NCBI RefSeq assembly: GCF_036181745.1
Contig: NZ_CP108080.1
Location: 372,001 to 436,000 of the forward strand
Direction: 5' to 3'
DNA: 64,000 nt
Origin: Streptomyces sp. NBC_00259
GTDB lineage: Bacteria; Actinomycetota; Actinomycetes; Streptomycetales; Streptomycetaceae
Part shown: piece by piece, positions 44,739 through 54,039 of the stretch
How positions within the stretch are numbered: position 1 is the stretch's first letter
Layout of the letters: every line of letters begins with the position of its first letter
Position numbers and translations under genes: made by a program
Notes under the pieces: generated by a model
Database searches by the model: none
What the model was told of the DNA's origin: nothing
What the model saw: only the letters and a program-made list of their open reading frames with translations

Positions 44739-45851
44739 TCAGCCGGCGGTCGGTTGCGCCACGGAGGCGGAGACGGAGACGGACACGGCGTGACAGGCGG
44801 CGGGGCCCTCGGCCCGTGAGCGGACACGGCCCGCGTCGATGAGGACGGCGGACTCGGTGGTGTCGTCGACGGCGCTGACGCCCGCAGCCGCGGCGAGGGC
44901 TCCCGAGGCATCGCACACCACTTGCAGCCGCGGCCACGACGAGCGCGGGAAGGCCTCGCGCAGGCACGCGCTCAGCTCCGCCACGATCAGCCGGGCCAGT
45001 GGTGCCAGCTCGCCGGGCTCGCCGGTGACGAGGACGGCGGTGACGGGGGTACCGGGCGGGGTGGCGCGGACCGCCTCCTCGACGGCGGACAGCCGGTGCA
45101 GACCCAGCACGGCCACCACGCCGTCACCGGTGAGGAGCGCCGGCCCGCCGCGCACGAGGTCCCTCGCTCCCGGTGGTGCCCACGGCTCGTCGACGAGCCG
45201 TGCGGGCAGGGCCGTGGTGGGCGGCGCCCACCAGTCGCTCAGGTCGAGCCCCGCCAGTTGCTCACAGGCGCTGACGACGTCGAAGGGCTCGATGAAGCCG
45301 GGCGCGGCGGCGGCCATCCGGCTCGCGCCGTGCAGCGTGGTGAGGACGGTCTCGGCCAGTCGTACCGCACGGCGTGGCGGCGCCCCGGGAACCGCTTCGT
45401 ACGGCCGGACGCCTTCCAGCGCCAGCGCGACCAGGAGCGCGTTCAGCTTCTGGAGCTGGAGGAACGGCGGTCGCAGACGCTCGTCCGCCACGATCTCCGG
45501 TATCAGGTCCACTCCGAGCCGCGCGGTCGCGATGTCCTGGCCCTCGGGTGCAAGCCGGGTGGCCCAGGCCCTGGCGAGCGAGCCGAGCGCCTCGGCCGCC
45601 GTGCGGCCCGGCTGCGGAGCCGGCCCGCCCGGCGCGGGCGGGCGCTCGGCGAGGTCGGCGAGGACGGCGAAGTACAGGGCGCGCTTGCCGGGAAAGTTGG
45701 AGTAGACCGCGCCTCGGGTCAGTTCGGCCCGTTCGGCGATGGCATCGATCCTCGCGGCCCGGAAGCCGTTCGCGGCGAACTCGCCCCGGGCGGCGGCCAG
45801 CACGTTGGCACGGGTCCGCTCCTGCGTCTCCGCCCTGGTGAGCCGCGCCAT
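44739..45851 (-). CDS. TetR-family regulator with a thioredoxin-like C-terminal extension
   Basis: The 370-residue protein is nearly twice the normal TetR length. Residues 1-60 hold the helix-turn-helix (F-R-A-A-R-I-D-A-I-A with G-A-V-Y-S-N-F), residues 60-205 the helical ligand domain. About 240-350 looks like a thioredoxin/peroxiredoxin fold: V-A-V-L-G-L-H-R-L, V-T-A-V-L-V-T-G-E-P-G-E-L-A-P-L, V-V-C-D-A-S-G-A-L-A-A-A-A-G-V and E-S-A-V-L-I-D-A-G-R-V. Cys296 and Cys313 could be redox-active but no C-x-x-C is present. It is divergent from a clpX paralogue, with a TetR-size inverted repeat between. Confidence 0.85.
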   Translation of the reverse strand: MARLTRAETQERTRANVLAAARGEFAANGFRAARIDAIAERAELTRGAVYSNFPGKRALYFAVLADLAERPPAPGGPAPQPGRTAAEALGSLARAWATRLAPEGQDIATARLGVDLIPEIVADERLRPPFLQLQKLNALLVALALEGVRPYEAVPGAPPRRAVRLAETVLTTLHGASRMAAAAPGFIEPFDVVSACEQLAGLDLSDWWAPPTTALPARLVDEPWAPPGARDLVRGGPALLTGDGVVAVLGLHRLSAVEEAVRATPPGTPVTAVLVTGEPGELAPLARLIVAELSACLREAFPRSSWPRLQVVCDASGALAAAAGVSAVDDTTESAVLIDAGRVRSRAEGPAACHAVSVSVSASVAQPTAG

Positions 45852-45909
45852 CGTTCTCCCCGTCCGCGTTGTGCCGCCGTCCCCGCGGCACACAAATCAC
45901 CGTAACATC

Positions 45910-45928
45910 TGGATGACGAGACCATCCG
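45910..45928. promoter_or_regulatory. Inverted repeat in the tetR-clpX divergent gap
   Basis: GGATG (45911-45915) and CATCC (45923-45927) face each other across seven bases, with a further nearly matching pair outside. The 96-base gap between divergent tetR and clpX holds no better candidate. Size and place suit a TetR dimer site that blocks clpX transcription, 20 bases before its ATG. Confidence 0.5.
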
Positions 45929-45947
45929 GAGGGGGCTGGGCACGTAC

Positions 45948-47228
<1,281 letters not shown>

Positions 47229-47591
47229 GTGGGGATGCTCCTGGTCGCCGGTGTCGGCCGGTGAACTCGGCGCTCGGCGTCCTCGTGCAGGACCGGCATG
47301 CGAAGGAACCGAGTCGAGCGTATCGTCGTAAAAGGCTTTGGAGCGACAGGGATTCGCGCCATCTTCCATCATCTGGACGGCGCCGAAGGGTCTCCGGTAC
47401 GCAGCCTCTCTGATCTCACGAAATCCGATGGTCGAGCAACAACCTCGCAGTTGGCTTGCCCAGGTGCAGTTGCTGCCGTGATTTCGCCGCGGCAATGCGT
47501 CGTTGGCCGACGCGCTGCGAGTGGTTCCCATGTCGTCGCGCTCTCCATGTCACCGCGCGGACAATCGCCGAGTCAGAAAGCGGGAAGTGTT
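47229..47591 (+). other. 363-base stretch without a convincing gene, lower GC
   Basis: No frame here has coding-like third positions, although the lectin frame stays open through it. Base composition is closer to even than elsewhere, with T-rich and A-rich patches such as GTAAAAGGCTTTGG. It probably holds the promoter and leader of the lectin gene. I see no riboswitch, tRNA or clear terminator. Confidence 0.5.
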
Positions 47592-48665
47592 ATGGCCACC
47601 ACAGTTGCTGTGCAGTACGGCACGACGTTCTCCTGGGTCGGTCGCAACCTGGACGGCCGACTGGACGTCTTCGCCCGGAATTCCGAGGGTACCGTCAAGC
47701 ACACGTGGCAGCTCAACCCGGACAACACCGACTGGTCGGAGTGGAAGACACTCGGTGACTCCCAGAAGGGAGCGAGCAGGGTCGTGGTCGCTCCGAACCG
47801 CGACGGCCGGCTGGAGGTCTTCGCCCTCTTCCCCACGGGCGTGAAGGGCCAGGGAAACCTCGAGCACAACTGGCAGAAGGACCCCAACAACGAGTACGAC
47901 TGGTCGGGCTGGAAGGTGCTCTTCGTCGCAGGCTTCGGCAACCCTTCGGTCAATCAGAATGCCGACGGCCGGCTGGAGGTCTTCGTCCGCAACCCCGATT
48001 ACAGTCTTGAACACGACTCTCAGCGGCCCAACATCAACGGGTGGTTCCCTCCGACATCGCTGGGCGGCTACCTGGTAAGCAATCCGGTGGCCGCCCAGAA
48101 CGCCGATGGGCGACTGGCGGTCTTCGCCCGCGACCGCGACCAGGCACTTCAGCACATCTGGCAGACCGCCGCCAACAACGGATGGGCGAAGTCCTGGGCA
48201 AAGCTCCCCGGAAGCCAGAAGCTGGACGGTTTCCCGGTGTTCGCTCTCAATGCCGACGGCCGGATGGAGCTCTTCGCCCGCAGCACCGATCACGTCCTCC
48301 TGCACATCTGGCAGCTCACCGCCAACGGCGCGTGGTCTCCCGCCGGTTGGCAACCGCTCGGCGACAACATCGTGGACGAGCCGGCGGTCGTCCCGAATCG
48401 CGATGGACGGCTGGAGGTCTTCGCGATCAAGGACGGCGTCCTTCAGCACATCTGGCAGACCGGCCTCCGCAACGACCTCATCGGCTGGTCGGATTGGCAA
48501 CCGCTCGGCGGCAGCCCGGCAGGTCATCTCGCTGTGGTGCGAAACCGCCATGACCAGATCGAGGTCTTCGCCCCCTTCCACGACGGCACTTATCGGTACA
48601 TGTGGCAGACCGTCCCGAACGACGACGACGAGTGGTCGGAGTGGCATTCGCTCGGTTCGCCCTGA
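47592..48665 (+). CDS. PLL-type seven-repeat beta-propeller lectin
   Basis: The 357-residue protein consists of seven repeats about 50 residues apart, each with N-x-D-G-R-L-x-V-F near residues 19, 69, 122, 169, 219, 269 and 318, and each followed by H-x-W-Q and W-S-x-W. This is the Photorhabdus PLL/PHL lectin pattern, whose seven-bladed propellers bind fucose or methylated sugars between blades. The last repeat is degenerate (N-R-H-D-Q-I-E-V-F). There is no signal peptide. GGGAAG precedes the ATG. Codon use is less GC-biased than in neighbours, and the gene is isolated, both hinting at transfer. Confidence 0.85.
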   Translation: MATTVAVQYGTTFSWVGRNLDGRLDVFARNSEGTVKHTWQLNPDNTDWSEWKTLGDSQKGASRVVVAPNRDGRLEVFALFPTGVKGQGNLEHNWQKDPNNEYDWSGWKVLFVAGFGNPSVNQNADGRLEVFVRNPDYSLEHDSQRPNINGWFPPTSLGGYLVSNPVAAQNADGRLAVFARDRDQALQHIWQTAANNGWAKSWAKLPGSQKLDGFPVFALNADGRMELFARSTDHVLLHIWQLTANGAWSPAGWQPLGDNIVDEPAVVPNRDGRLEVFAIKDGVLQHIWQTGLRNDLIGWSDWQPLGGSPAGHLAVVRNRHDQIEVFAPFHDGTYRYMWQTVPNDDDEWSEWHSLGSP

Positions 48666-48734
48666 GCCGCGGCACCACGCCCCGTCCATCTGCCGGTGTT
48701 CCCGGCGCGCCCATGACGCCCGTACGCGACGGTG

Positions 48735-51029
48735 TCAGGCGACCGCGCCGAGGGTGTCCACGAGTCTGCGGCGCGCGGCGCGCGCGGCGGGCAGTGCGGC
48801 GAGGGCGGTCGCGCCCAGGACGGCGGCGGCCGCGAGCAACAGCAGATGGAGCGGGGACGGGGCCTGGGCGATTCCGGCGCCGATACCGCTGGAGCGGCCC
48901 TCCGCGTCGATCAGCCAGCGGGCGAGGGGCACCCCCAGGGCCGCTCCGGCGATCGCGGCGGCGAGCGCGGTGCAGCCGACCGCGGAGACCGTGACCGCGG
49001 TGATCTGGCGCGGGGAGAGCCCGATCGCCTTCAGGGCCAGCAGGTCCCGTTCCCCCTCCCGTACGCTGCCGCCGATCGCGGTCGACAGTTCGGTGAGCCC
49101 GATGAGGGCGAGTACGGCGATGAGACCGGCCACGACGCCGCGCATCGGGGAGAGCCGGTCCGCGGGGCTGGTGACCTCGTGGATGTCGAGCCTGCCCCGG
49201 GAGGCGTCCGTCAGCTCGGTGCGGACCTCGGCCGGGTCGGCGCCCGGGCGCAGTTGGAGCTGGAAGAGCGTCGCGCGCAGGTCGGGGTCGTTCTCGCGGA
49301 GGGTGTCGAGCGAGGTGGAGACGGTCCGGCCACCGTTCTCCGGTTCGATGCTGCGGCCGACGATGTGCAGGATCTGGGGGTGTCCGCCGACGGTCATCCG
49401 TACCCAGTCGCCGACGCGTACGCCGAGCAGATCGAGCAGCCCCTGTCCGGCCACCGCCTCGTCGGGGCCGTGCGCCGCCCGGCCCTCGGCGACGGTGAAC
49501 GGATAGGGCTGCTCTCGGGTGCCGAGCCCGCGCAGCGCGATGGTGCCCGTCTGGCCCGGGACGAGCGCGGCGACCTCGACGCCCGGATGGGCCGCGGCGA
49601 CCTGCGGGTGGGCGTCGAGCAGGCCGAGCGCCTCGCGGTCGCCGAGGCCGGCGTCGGCCCGCGCGGTGAGGGCGGCGGCGAGCCCCAGCTCTTCCGGTTT
49701 GCTCTCGAAGCGGGCGATGGTGGTCCAGGCGCTCAGCGCGACGGTGATCAGCAGGAGCGGCAGGGCCAGCCGGACGATGGTGGCGGGCGCCTGCGGGCCG
49801 CGGGCGAAGGCCCGGTGCCAGCCGAGGACCAGGGCCGGGGGCAGCCCGAGGCCCAGGGCTCTTCGGGCGGGCCCGGACAGCCTGCCGCCGCGGACGACCC
49901 CGGCCGGGAGCATCGGCACGGGAGGCACGCGTCCCGCCCGCCATGCGGCGAGACAGGTGGTGGCGCCGATGAACAGCACGGCGGCGACGGGCACCGCGAG
50001 CAGTACCGCGGTGTGCCCGGGAAGGCCCTGCCAGACGCCGACCGCTTCGCCGAGCCTGCCGGGGACGCGGCTGCCGAGGGTCTCGGTGAGCACGGTGGCG
50101 ACGACCGCCCCGAGGACGGCGAACGCCAGGTGCTGGACGAGGAAGACGCGTACGACCTGGCCCGGGGTGAAGCCGATGGCCTTGAGGACGGAGATGTCCC
50201 GCAGATGGCCGCGCACGCGGGTGCTGATCGCGCCGAAGACGGCCAGCGCGGCGGCGAGCAGCGCGCCGAGTCCGAAGAGCCCGAGCACCTGGCCGAGCAG
50301 CCGGGTGTCGCCCTGGGCCTCGGCCCGCGCCTGCTGCCAGCTGGAGACGTCGGTGACGGCTCCGGCGCCGAGGACGGTGACGGCGCGCTGCACGGCGTAG
50401 TCGGTGTCGTCGGGGTCGGTGAGCAGCAGCCCGATGACGTGCCCTGGCCGGTCACCGGTCCCCCGTACCCGGTCGGGGAGCGCCCATACGGTGCCGGAGC
50501 GCTCGCCGGCGCGGTAACGGGGCTCGGCGCTGTCCGCGACGCCGAGGACGGTCAGGGCCCCGGAGGTGCCGGACACGGTCAGGGTGTCGCCCGGCCCGGC
50601 CACGAGCGCACGGGCGAGGCTGCTCTCCAGGACGACGCCGTCGGGGGTGCCGGGGCTGAGCCAGTGGCCGGAGGTGAGCAGGGGACGGCCCGTGGCGGGC
50701 GGCTCGGCGCCGGCGCCGCGCAGTTCGACGGCGGCCCGGGCGCCGCGGGAGGCGACGGTGGCCGAGGAGGTGCTGTACGGGCCGGACACCGTCTCGACGC
50801 CGTCCAGGCGGGCGAGCCGGCCGGGGTCGGCGGAGGGGCCGGTGTGGATCCAGACGTGCGCCCCGTGGGACTGGGCGAAGACCCGCTGCCAGGGGTTGGT
50901 GGCGTAGCCGAAGAGCGCGGCGGCGAGCAGCAGCGCGGCGACGATTCCGGCGGTGGCGGAGACGATGAAAAGCGCCTCGCCCCGGTGGGTGCGCAGATCG
51001 GCGTGTGCCCAGCGCAGGGTGGCCCGCAC
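48735..51029 (-). CDS. FtsX-like ABC transporter permease
   Basis: The 764-residue protein has an N-terminal membrane segment, a long extracytoplasmic domain, three segments (V-L-G-L-F-G-L-G-A-L, V-F-L-V-Q-H-L-A-F-A-V-L-G, V-L-L-A-V-P-V-A-A-V-L-F), then a second set after W-H-R-A-F-A-R-G, the duplicated FtsX layout of MacB/LolC-like permeases. G-H-L-R-D-I-S-V-L-K-A-I-G and E-R-D-L-L-A-L-K-A-I-G are the two conserved cytoplasmic loops. It follows its ATPase gene by three bases. Export of a peptide, lipid or drug is likely; the substrate is unknown. Confidence 0.9.
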   Translation of the reverse strand: MRATLRWAHADLRTHRGEALFIVSATAGIVAALLLAAALFGYATNPWQRVFAQSHGAHVWIHTGPSADPGRLARLDGVETVSGPYSTSSATVASRGARAAVELRGAGAEPPATGRPLLTSGHWLSPGTPDGVVLESSLARALVAGPGDTLTVSGTSGALTVLGVADSAEPRYRAGERSGTVWALPDRVRGTGDRPGHVIGLLLTDPDDTDYAVQRAVTVLGAGAVTDVSSWQQARAEAQGDTRLLGQVLGLFGLGALLAAALAVFGAISTRVRGHLRDISVLKAIGFTPGQVVRVFLVQHLAFAVLGAVVATVLTETLGSRVPGRLGEAVGVWQGLPGHTAVLLAVPVAAVLFIGATTCLAAWRAGRVPPVPMLPAGVVRGGRLSGPARRALGLGLPPALVLGWHRAFARGPQAPATIVRLALPLLLITVALSAWTTIARFESKPEELGLAAALTARADAGLGDREALGLLDAHPQVAAAHPGVEVAALVPGQTGTIALRGLGTREQPYPFTVAEGRAAHGPDEAVAGQGLLDLLGVRVGDWVRMTVGGHPQILHIVGRSIEPENGGRTVSTSLDTLRENDPDLRATLFQLQLRPGADPAEVRTELTDASRGRLDIHEVTSPADRLSPMRGVVAGLIAVLALIGLTELSTAIGGSVREGERDLLALKAIGLSPRQITAVTVSAVGCTALAAAIAGAALGVPLARWLIDAEGRSSGIGAGIAQAPSPLHLLLLAAAAVLGATALAALPAARAARRRLVDTLGAVA

Positions 51030-51032
51030 GGG

Positions 51033-51815
51033 TCAGTCCTTCAGTTCGAGGACGCCGGCCAGTCCGGTGCCCCGGGAGGGCGTGCCGCCCAGCTCGGCGT
51101 CGTCGGCTATGCGGCCGTCGAAGAAGCTGATGACCCGGTCGGCGGCGCTGGCGAGCCGCGCGTCATGGGTGACGAGCAGGATGGTCTGGCCGCGCTGGTG
51201 GAAGCGGGACAGCAGGCGCATGACCTCGCGGGTGCCCTTGCTGTCGAGGCTGCCGGCCGGCTCGTCGGCCAGCAGCAGCCGCGGGTGGTTGACCAGGGCA
51301 CGCGCCAGCGCGACGCGCTGCTGCTCGCCGCCCGACAGTTCGCCGGGCATGCTGCGTGCCTTGCCCTCCAGGCCCAGCTCGGCCAGCAGCTTCTCCCGTT
51401 CGGCGCGGGCCTGCCGGGGGCCGGTGCCGGCCAGCAGGGCGGGGAGCTCGACGTTGTCGGCGACCGTGAGGTTCGACACGAGGTTGAAGAACTGGAAGAC
51501 GATGCCGATCCGGCGGCGCCGCTCCATCGCCCAGCGGGCCTCGCTGTAGGAGTCGGTGCGCTCGCCGTCGAGCCACAGGCTTCCGCTGTCGGGCCGCTGC
51601 AGTCCGCCGAGCAGATGCAGCAGTGTCGACTTGCCTGCTCCGGAGGGGCCGGTGACGGCGACGAACTCCCCGTGCCGTACGGACAGGTCCACTCCGCGTA
51701 CGGCGTGGGCGGGGGCGCCCTCGCCGTGGTGGGTCTTGACGAGTCCCTCGGCCCGCAGCAGCGGCACCTGGGCGGGAACGTCCTGGTCGGCGGGGTGGTC
51801 GGCGGTGTGGCTCAT
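51033..51815 (-). CDS. ABC transporter ATPase, LolD/MacB type
   Basis: The 260-residue ATPase has Walker A G-P-S-G-A-G-K-S (57-64), Q-loop V-F-Q-F-F-N-L, signature L-S-G-G-E-Q-Q-R (160-167), Walker B L-L-L-A-D-E-P (180-186) and the S-L-D loop. It drives the FtsX-like permease encoded next. Its ATG overlaps the PadR stop (ATGA). The C-terminal 25 residues are an extra acidic/Gly tail. Confidence 0.93.
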   Translation of the reverse strand: MSHTADHPADQDVPAQVPLLRAEGLVKTHHGEGAPAHAVRGVDLSVRHGEFVAVTGPSGAGKSTLLHLLGGLQRPDSGSLWLDGERTDSYSEARWAMERRRRIGIVFQFFNLVSNLTVADNVELPALLAGTGPRQARAEREKLLAELGLEGKARSMPGELSGGEQQRVALARALVNHPRLLLADEPAGSLDSKGTREVMRLLSRFHQRGQTILLVTHDARLASAADRVISFFDGRIADDAELGGTPSRGTGLAGVLELKD

Positions 51816-52327
51816 TCCAGCCCCTCCAGCTCCTCCTGGCAGCGCTCCAGCCAGTCGAGGTCGGCCTGCAGATGCAGCATGGCTCCCTCGATCAGCAGCT
51901 GGGCGATGCGGTTGTCCCGGTTCTCGGTCGCGGACAGCTTCGACAGATTGCGCATGGTGTTGAGGTACTCGCGTCGCTGCCTGTTGATGAGGGCTATCTG
52001 GTCGGCGAGTCCGGTCCTGGGGGCGAGCGCGAGCTTCATGAAGAACTCGTCCCGTACCCGCGGCTCGTCCGCCGTGTCCTCGAACCAGGCGCGCAGCGCC
52101 TCCGTCCCGGCCTGGGTGAGTCGGTAGATCTTCTTGTTGGGCCGGCTCGACTGGGCGACTTCCTCGCCCTCGATCAGCCCCGACTTCTCCAGTCGCCCGA
52201 GCGTCACGTAGATCTGGCCGACGTTCGGCTGAGGGTACGCGGCACCCAGCAGTTGCTCAAGGTCCTGCTTGAGTTCATAGCCGTGGGCGGGGCCCCGGGA
52301 GAGGAGCGCCAGGAGGGGCAGACGCAC
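51812..52327 (-). CDS. PadR-family transcriptional regulator of the ABC operon
   Basis: The 171-residue protein starts V-R-L-P-L-L-A-L-L-S-R-G-P-A-H-G-Y-E-L, the standard PadR N terminus, with the winged helix T-L-G-R-L-E-K-S-G-L and Y-R-L-T-Q-A-G, and a long C-terminal helical part (F-F-M-K-L-A-L-A, L-N-T-M-R-N-L-S) of the PadR/Vir type. GGAGGAGGGG precedes the GTG; longer starts lack a site. As first gene of the operon it probably represses itself and the transporter. Confidence 0.9.
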   Translation of the reverse strand: MRLPLLALLSRGPAHGYELKQDLEQLLGAAYPQPNVGQIYVTLGRLEKSGLIEGEEVAQSSRPNKKIYRLTQAGTEALRAWFEDTADEPRVRDEFFMKLALAPRTGLADQIALINRQRREYLNTMRNLSKLSATENRDNRIAQLLIEGAMLHLQADLDWLERCQEELEGLE

Positions 52328-52464
52328 GTGTGCTCCCCTCCTCCCTGGTGTCCGCCTGCCGGCATGGTCCGACTGCCTGCCGAGGGCGTTCCGCACCGCG
52401 TCCGCCGTCCGGCCGTGTGGCCCGGATCGCTCTCGTCATCCGATACGGGGCCTAGTATCGCCCA

Positions 52465-52477
52465 TGCCTAACGGGTA
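52465..52477. promoter_or_regulatory. Operator-like palindrome, copy 1
   Basis: Read on the minus strand this is TACCCGTTAGGCA, matching the palindrome at 53852 in 11 of 13 bases with two T-to-C changes. It lies in the gap between padR and the binding-protein gene, 55 bases before the latter's ATG, next to GTATAC. Confidence 0.45.
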
Positions 52478-52532
52478 TACATGCCCCTGACGCGGACGAC
52501 GATGCCCGGCGCCGGTGTGCAAGGAGGAACCT

Positions 52533-53816
52533 ATGCGGTGGATACGTGCCGCGGGTAGGGGTCTCCTGGTCGCGGCGGTCGTTCTCACCGGTTACGTGTC
52601 GGCGCCCGCGCAGCCGGGCGACGCGACGGCGGACCCCGCGGGGGGCGACGGGCGCGGGCCCATGACGCTGGCCACGGCCGGTGATCTCACCGGCTATCTC
52701 GGCCCGCTCCTGGAGGGCTGGAACCGGGGCCACCCTGGCGAGAAGGTCACGCTCGTCGAGCTGCCGGACTCCGCCGACGAGACCCGTGCGCAGATGACGA
52801 CGGGGCTGCGCTCGGGCGACGGCCGGTTCGACATCCTCAACATCGACGTCGCCTGGACCTCGGAGTTCGCCGCCGCGGGCTGGATAGCCCCGCTGGAGTC
52901 CCGGCGTTTCCCGCTGAACAGCTTCCTGCCGCCGGTGGTGGACACGGCGACGTACGACGGCAAGCTCTACGCCGTCCCGTATGTCACGAATGCCGGAATG
53001 CTCTACTACCGCAAGGACATCCTCGACCGCGAGGGCGAGCGGCCGCCGGTGACCTGGACGGAGCTGGAGCGCCAGGCCCGGACGATCGCCCCGCGGCACG
53101 GCCTCGGCGGCTACGCGGGCCAGTTCCTCCCGTACGAGGGCCTCACGGTCAACGCGACGGAGGCGGTCTACTCGGCCGGGGGCACGATCCTCGGCGACGA
53201 CGGCCGGGTGACCGTGGACTCGGCGGCGGCCCGCAGCGGGGTCGACTTCCTCGCCCGCGGGGTGCGTGACGGCTGGATCCCCAGGGAAGCGCTCACGTAC
53301 AAGGAGGAGGAGTCCCGGCAGGCCTTCCAGGACGGGCGGCTGCTCTTCCTGCGCAACTGGCCCTATGCGTACGCCGGCGCCTCCGGCAAGGACTCGCCGG
53401 TGGCGGGGAAGTTCGGCGCCGTGCCGCTGCCCGGCCCCGACGGGGCCGGGACGAGCGTGCTGGGCGGGTCGAATCTCGCGATCAGCACCCGGGCCCGGCA
53501 TCCGGAGTCGGCGAGCGATCTGATCGCGTACCTCACGAGCGCCCCCGTGCAGCGGAAGGTGCTGACGGAGGGCGCGCTGCCGCCCGTGCGGGCCGCGCTG
53601 TACCAGGACCCCGCGCTGATCCGGGAGTTCCCCTATCTGCCCGCCCTGCGGGCGAGCGTGCTCGCGGCGGCGCCGCGACCGAAGAGCGCACGGTACGAGC
53701 AGGTGAGCCTGGCCGTGCAGGCCGTCGTGCACGACGCGATGGCGCAGCACCAGGATCCCGCGGCGGCCGTGCGCCGACTGGCCGGGGAGCTGTCGGCCGT
53801 CGCGCGCCGGGGCTGA
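52533..53816 (+). CDS. Extracellular sugar-binding protein lacking a lipobox Cys
   Basis: The 427-residue protein is a family-1 ABC solute-binding protein: P-L-L-E-G-W-N-R-G-H-P-G near the start, L-N-I-D-V-A-W, V-P-Y-V-T-N-A-G-M-L-Y-Y-R and F-Q-D-G-R-L-L-F-L-R-N-W-P. The signal peptide reads V-V-L-T-G-Y-V-S-A where lipoproteins have L-T-G-C; Tyr21 replaces the Cys, so it should be released after cleavage near A-P-A rather than anchored. AGGAGG favours this ATG. No permease genes follow directly; the alpha-glucoside unit starts 223 bases on. Confidence 0.88.
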   Translation: MRWIRAAGRGLLVAAVVLTGYVSAPAQPGDATADPAGGDGRGPMTLATAGDLTGYLGPLLEGWNRGHPGEKVTLVELPDSADETRAQMTTGLRSGDGRFDILNIDVAWTSEFAAAGWIAPLESRRFPLNSFLPPVVDTATYDGKLYAVPYVTNAGMLYYRKDILDREGERPPVTWTELERQARTIAPRHGLGGYAGQFLPYEGLTVNATEAVYSAGGTILGDDGRVTVDSAAARSGVDFLARGVRDGWIPREALTYKEEESRQAFQDGRLLFLRNWPYAYAGASGKDSPVAGKFGAVPLPGPDGAGTSVLGGSNLAISTRARHPESASDLIAYLTSAPVQRKVLTEGALPPVRAALYQDPALIREFPYLPALRASVLAAAPRPKSARYEQVSLAVQAVVHDAMAQHQDPAAAVRRLAGELSAVARRG

Positions 53817-53851
53817 CCCCTCTCTCTCACGCTTCTCCTCCTCGCCTTACC

Positions 53852-53864
53852 TACCTGTTAGGTA
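53852..53864. promoter_or_regulatory. Operator-like palindrome, copy 2
   Basis: TACCTGTTAGGTA is a palindrome with perfect five-base arms and a three-base centre, inside a longer TTACCT/AGGTAA repeat. It lies 35 bases after the binding-protein gene and upstream of the glucosidase operon. Its relation to the copy at 52465 suggests a common regulator. Confidence 0.5.
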
Positions 53865-54039
53865 ACGGGATCACATCGCACGGGACTCGAACCGTGCGGA
53901 CACATCTGGGCATATCACCCAACTCCCTTCTCATTTCCGCATGACCGTTGACACCTTCTCGACATGCCTACTTAACATGCATGCATAACCGTCGACCTCC
54001 TGGTCGCGGGCACCCCTTCACGCAGAAACAGGTCAACGG

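Noticed and set aside
44688..44739. Possible terminator between the second sensor-phosphatase and tetR
   Set aside because: Inverted G/C segments are present but leave a large loop; not distinguishable from background in such GC-rich DNA.
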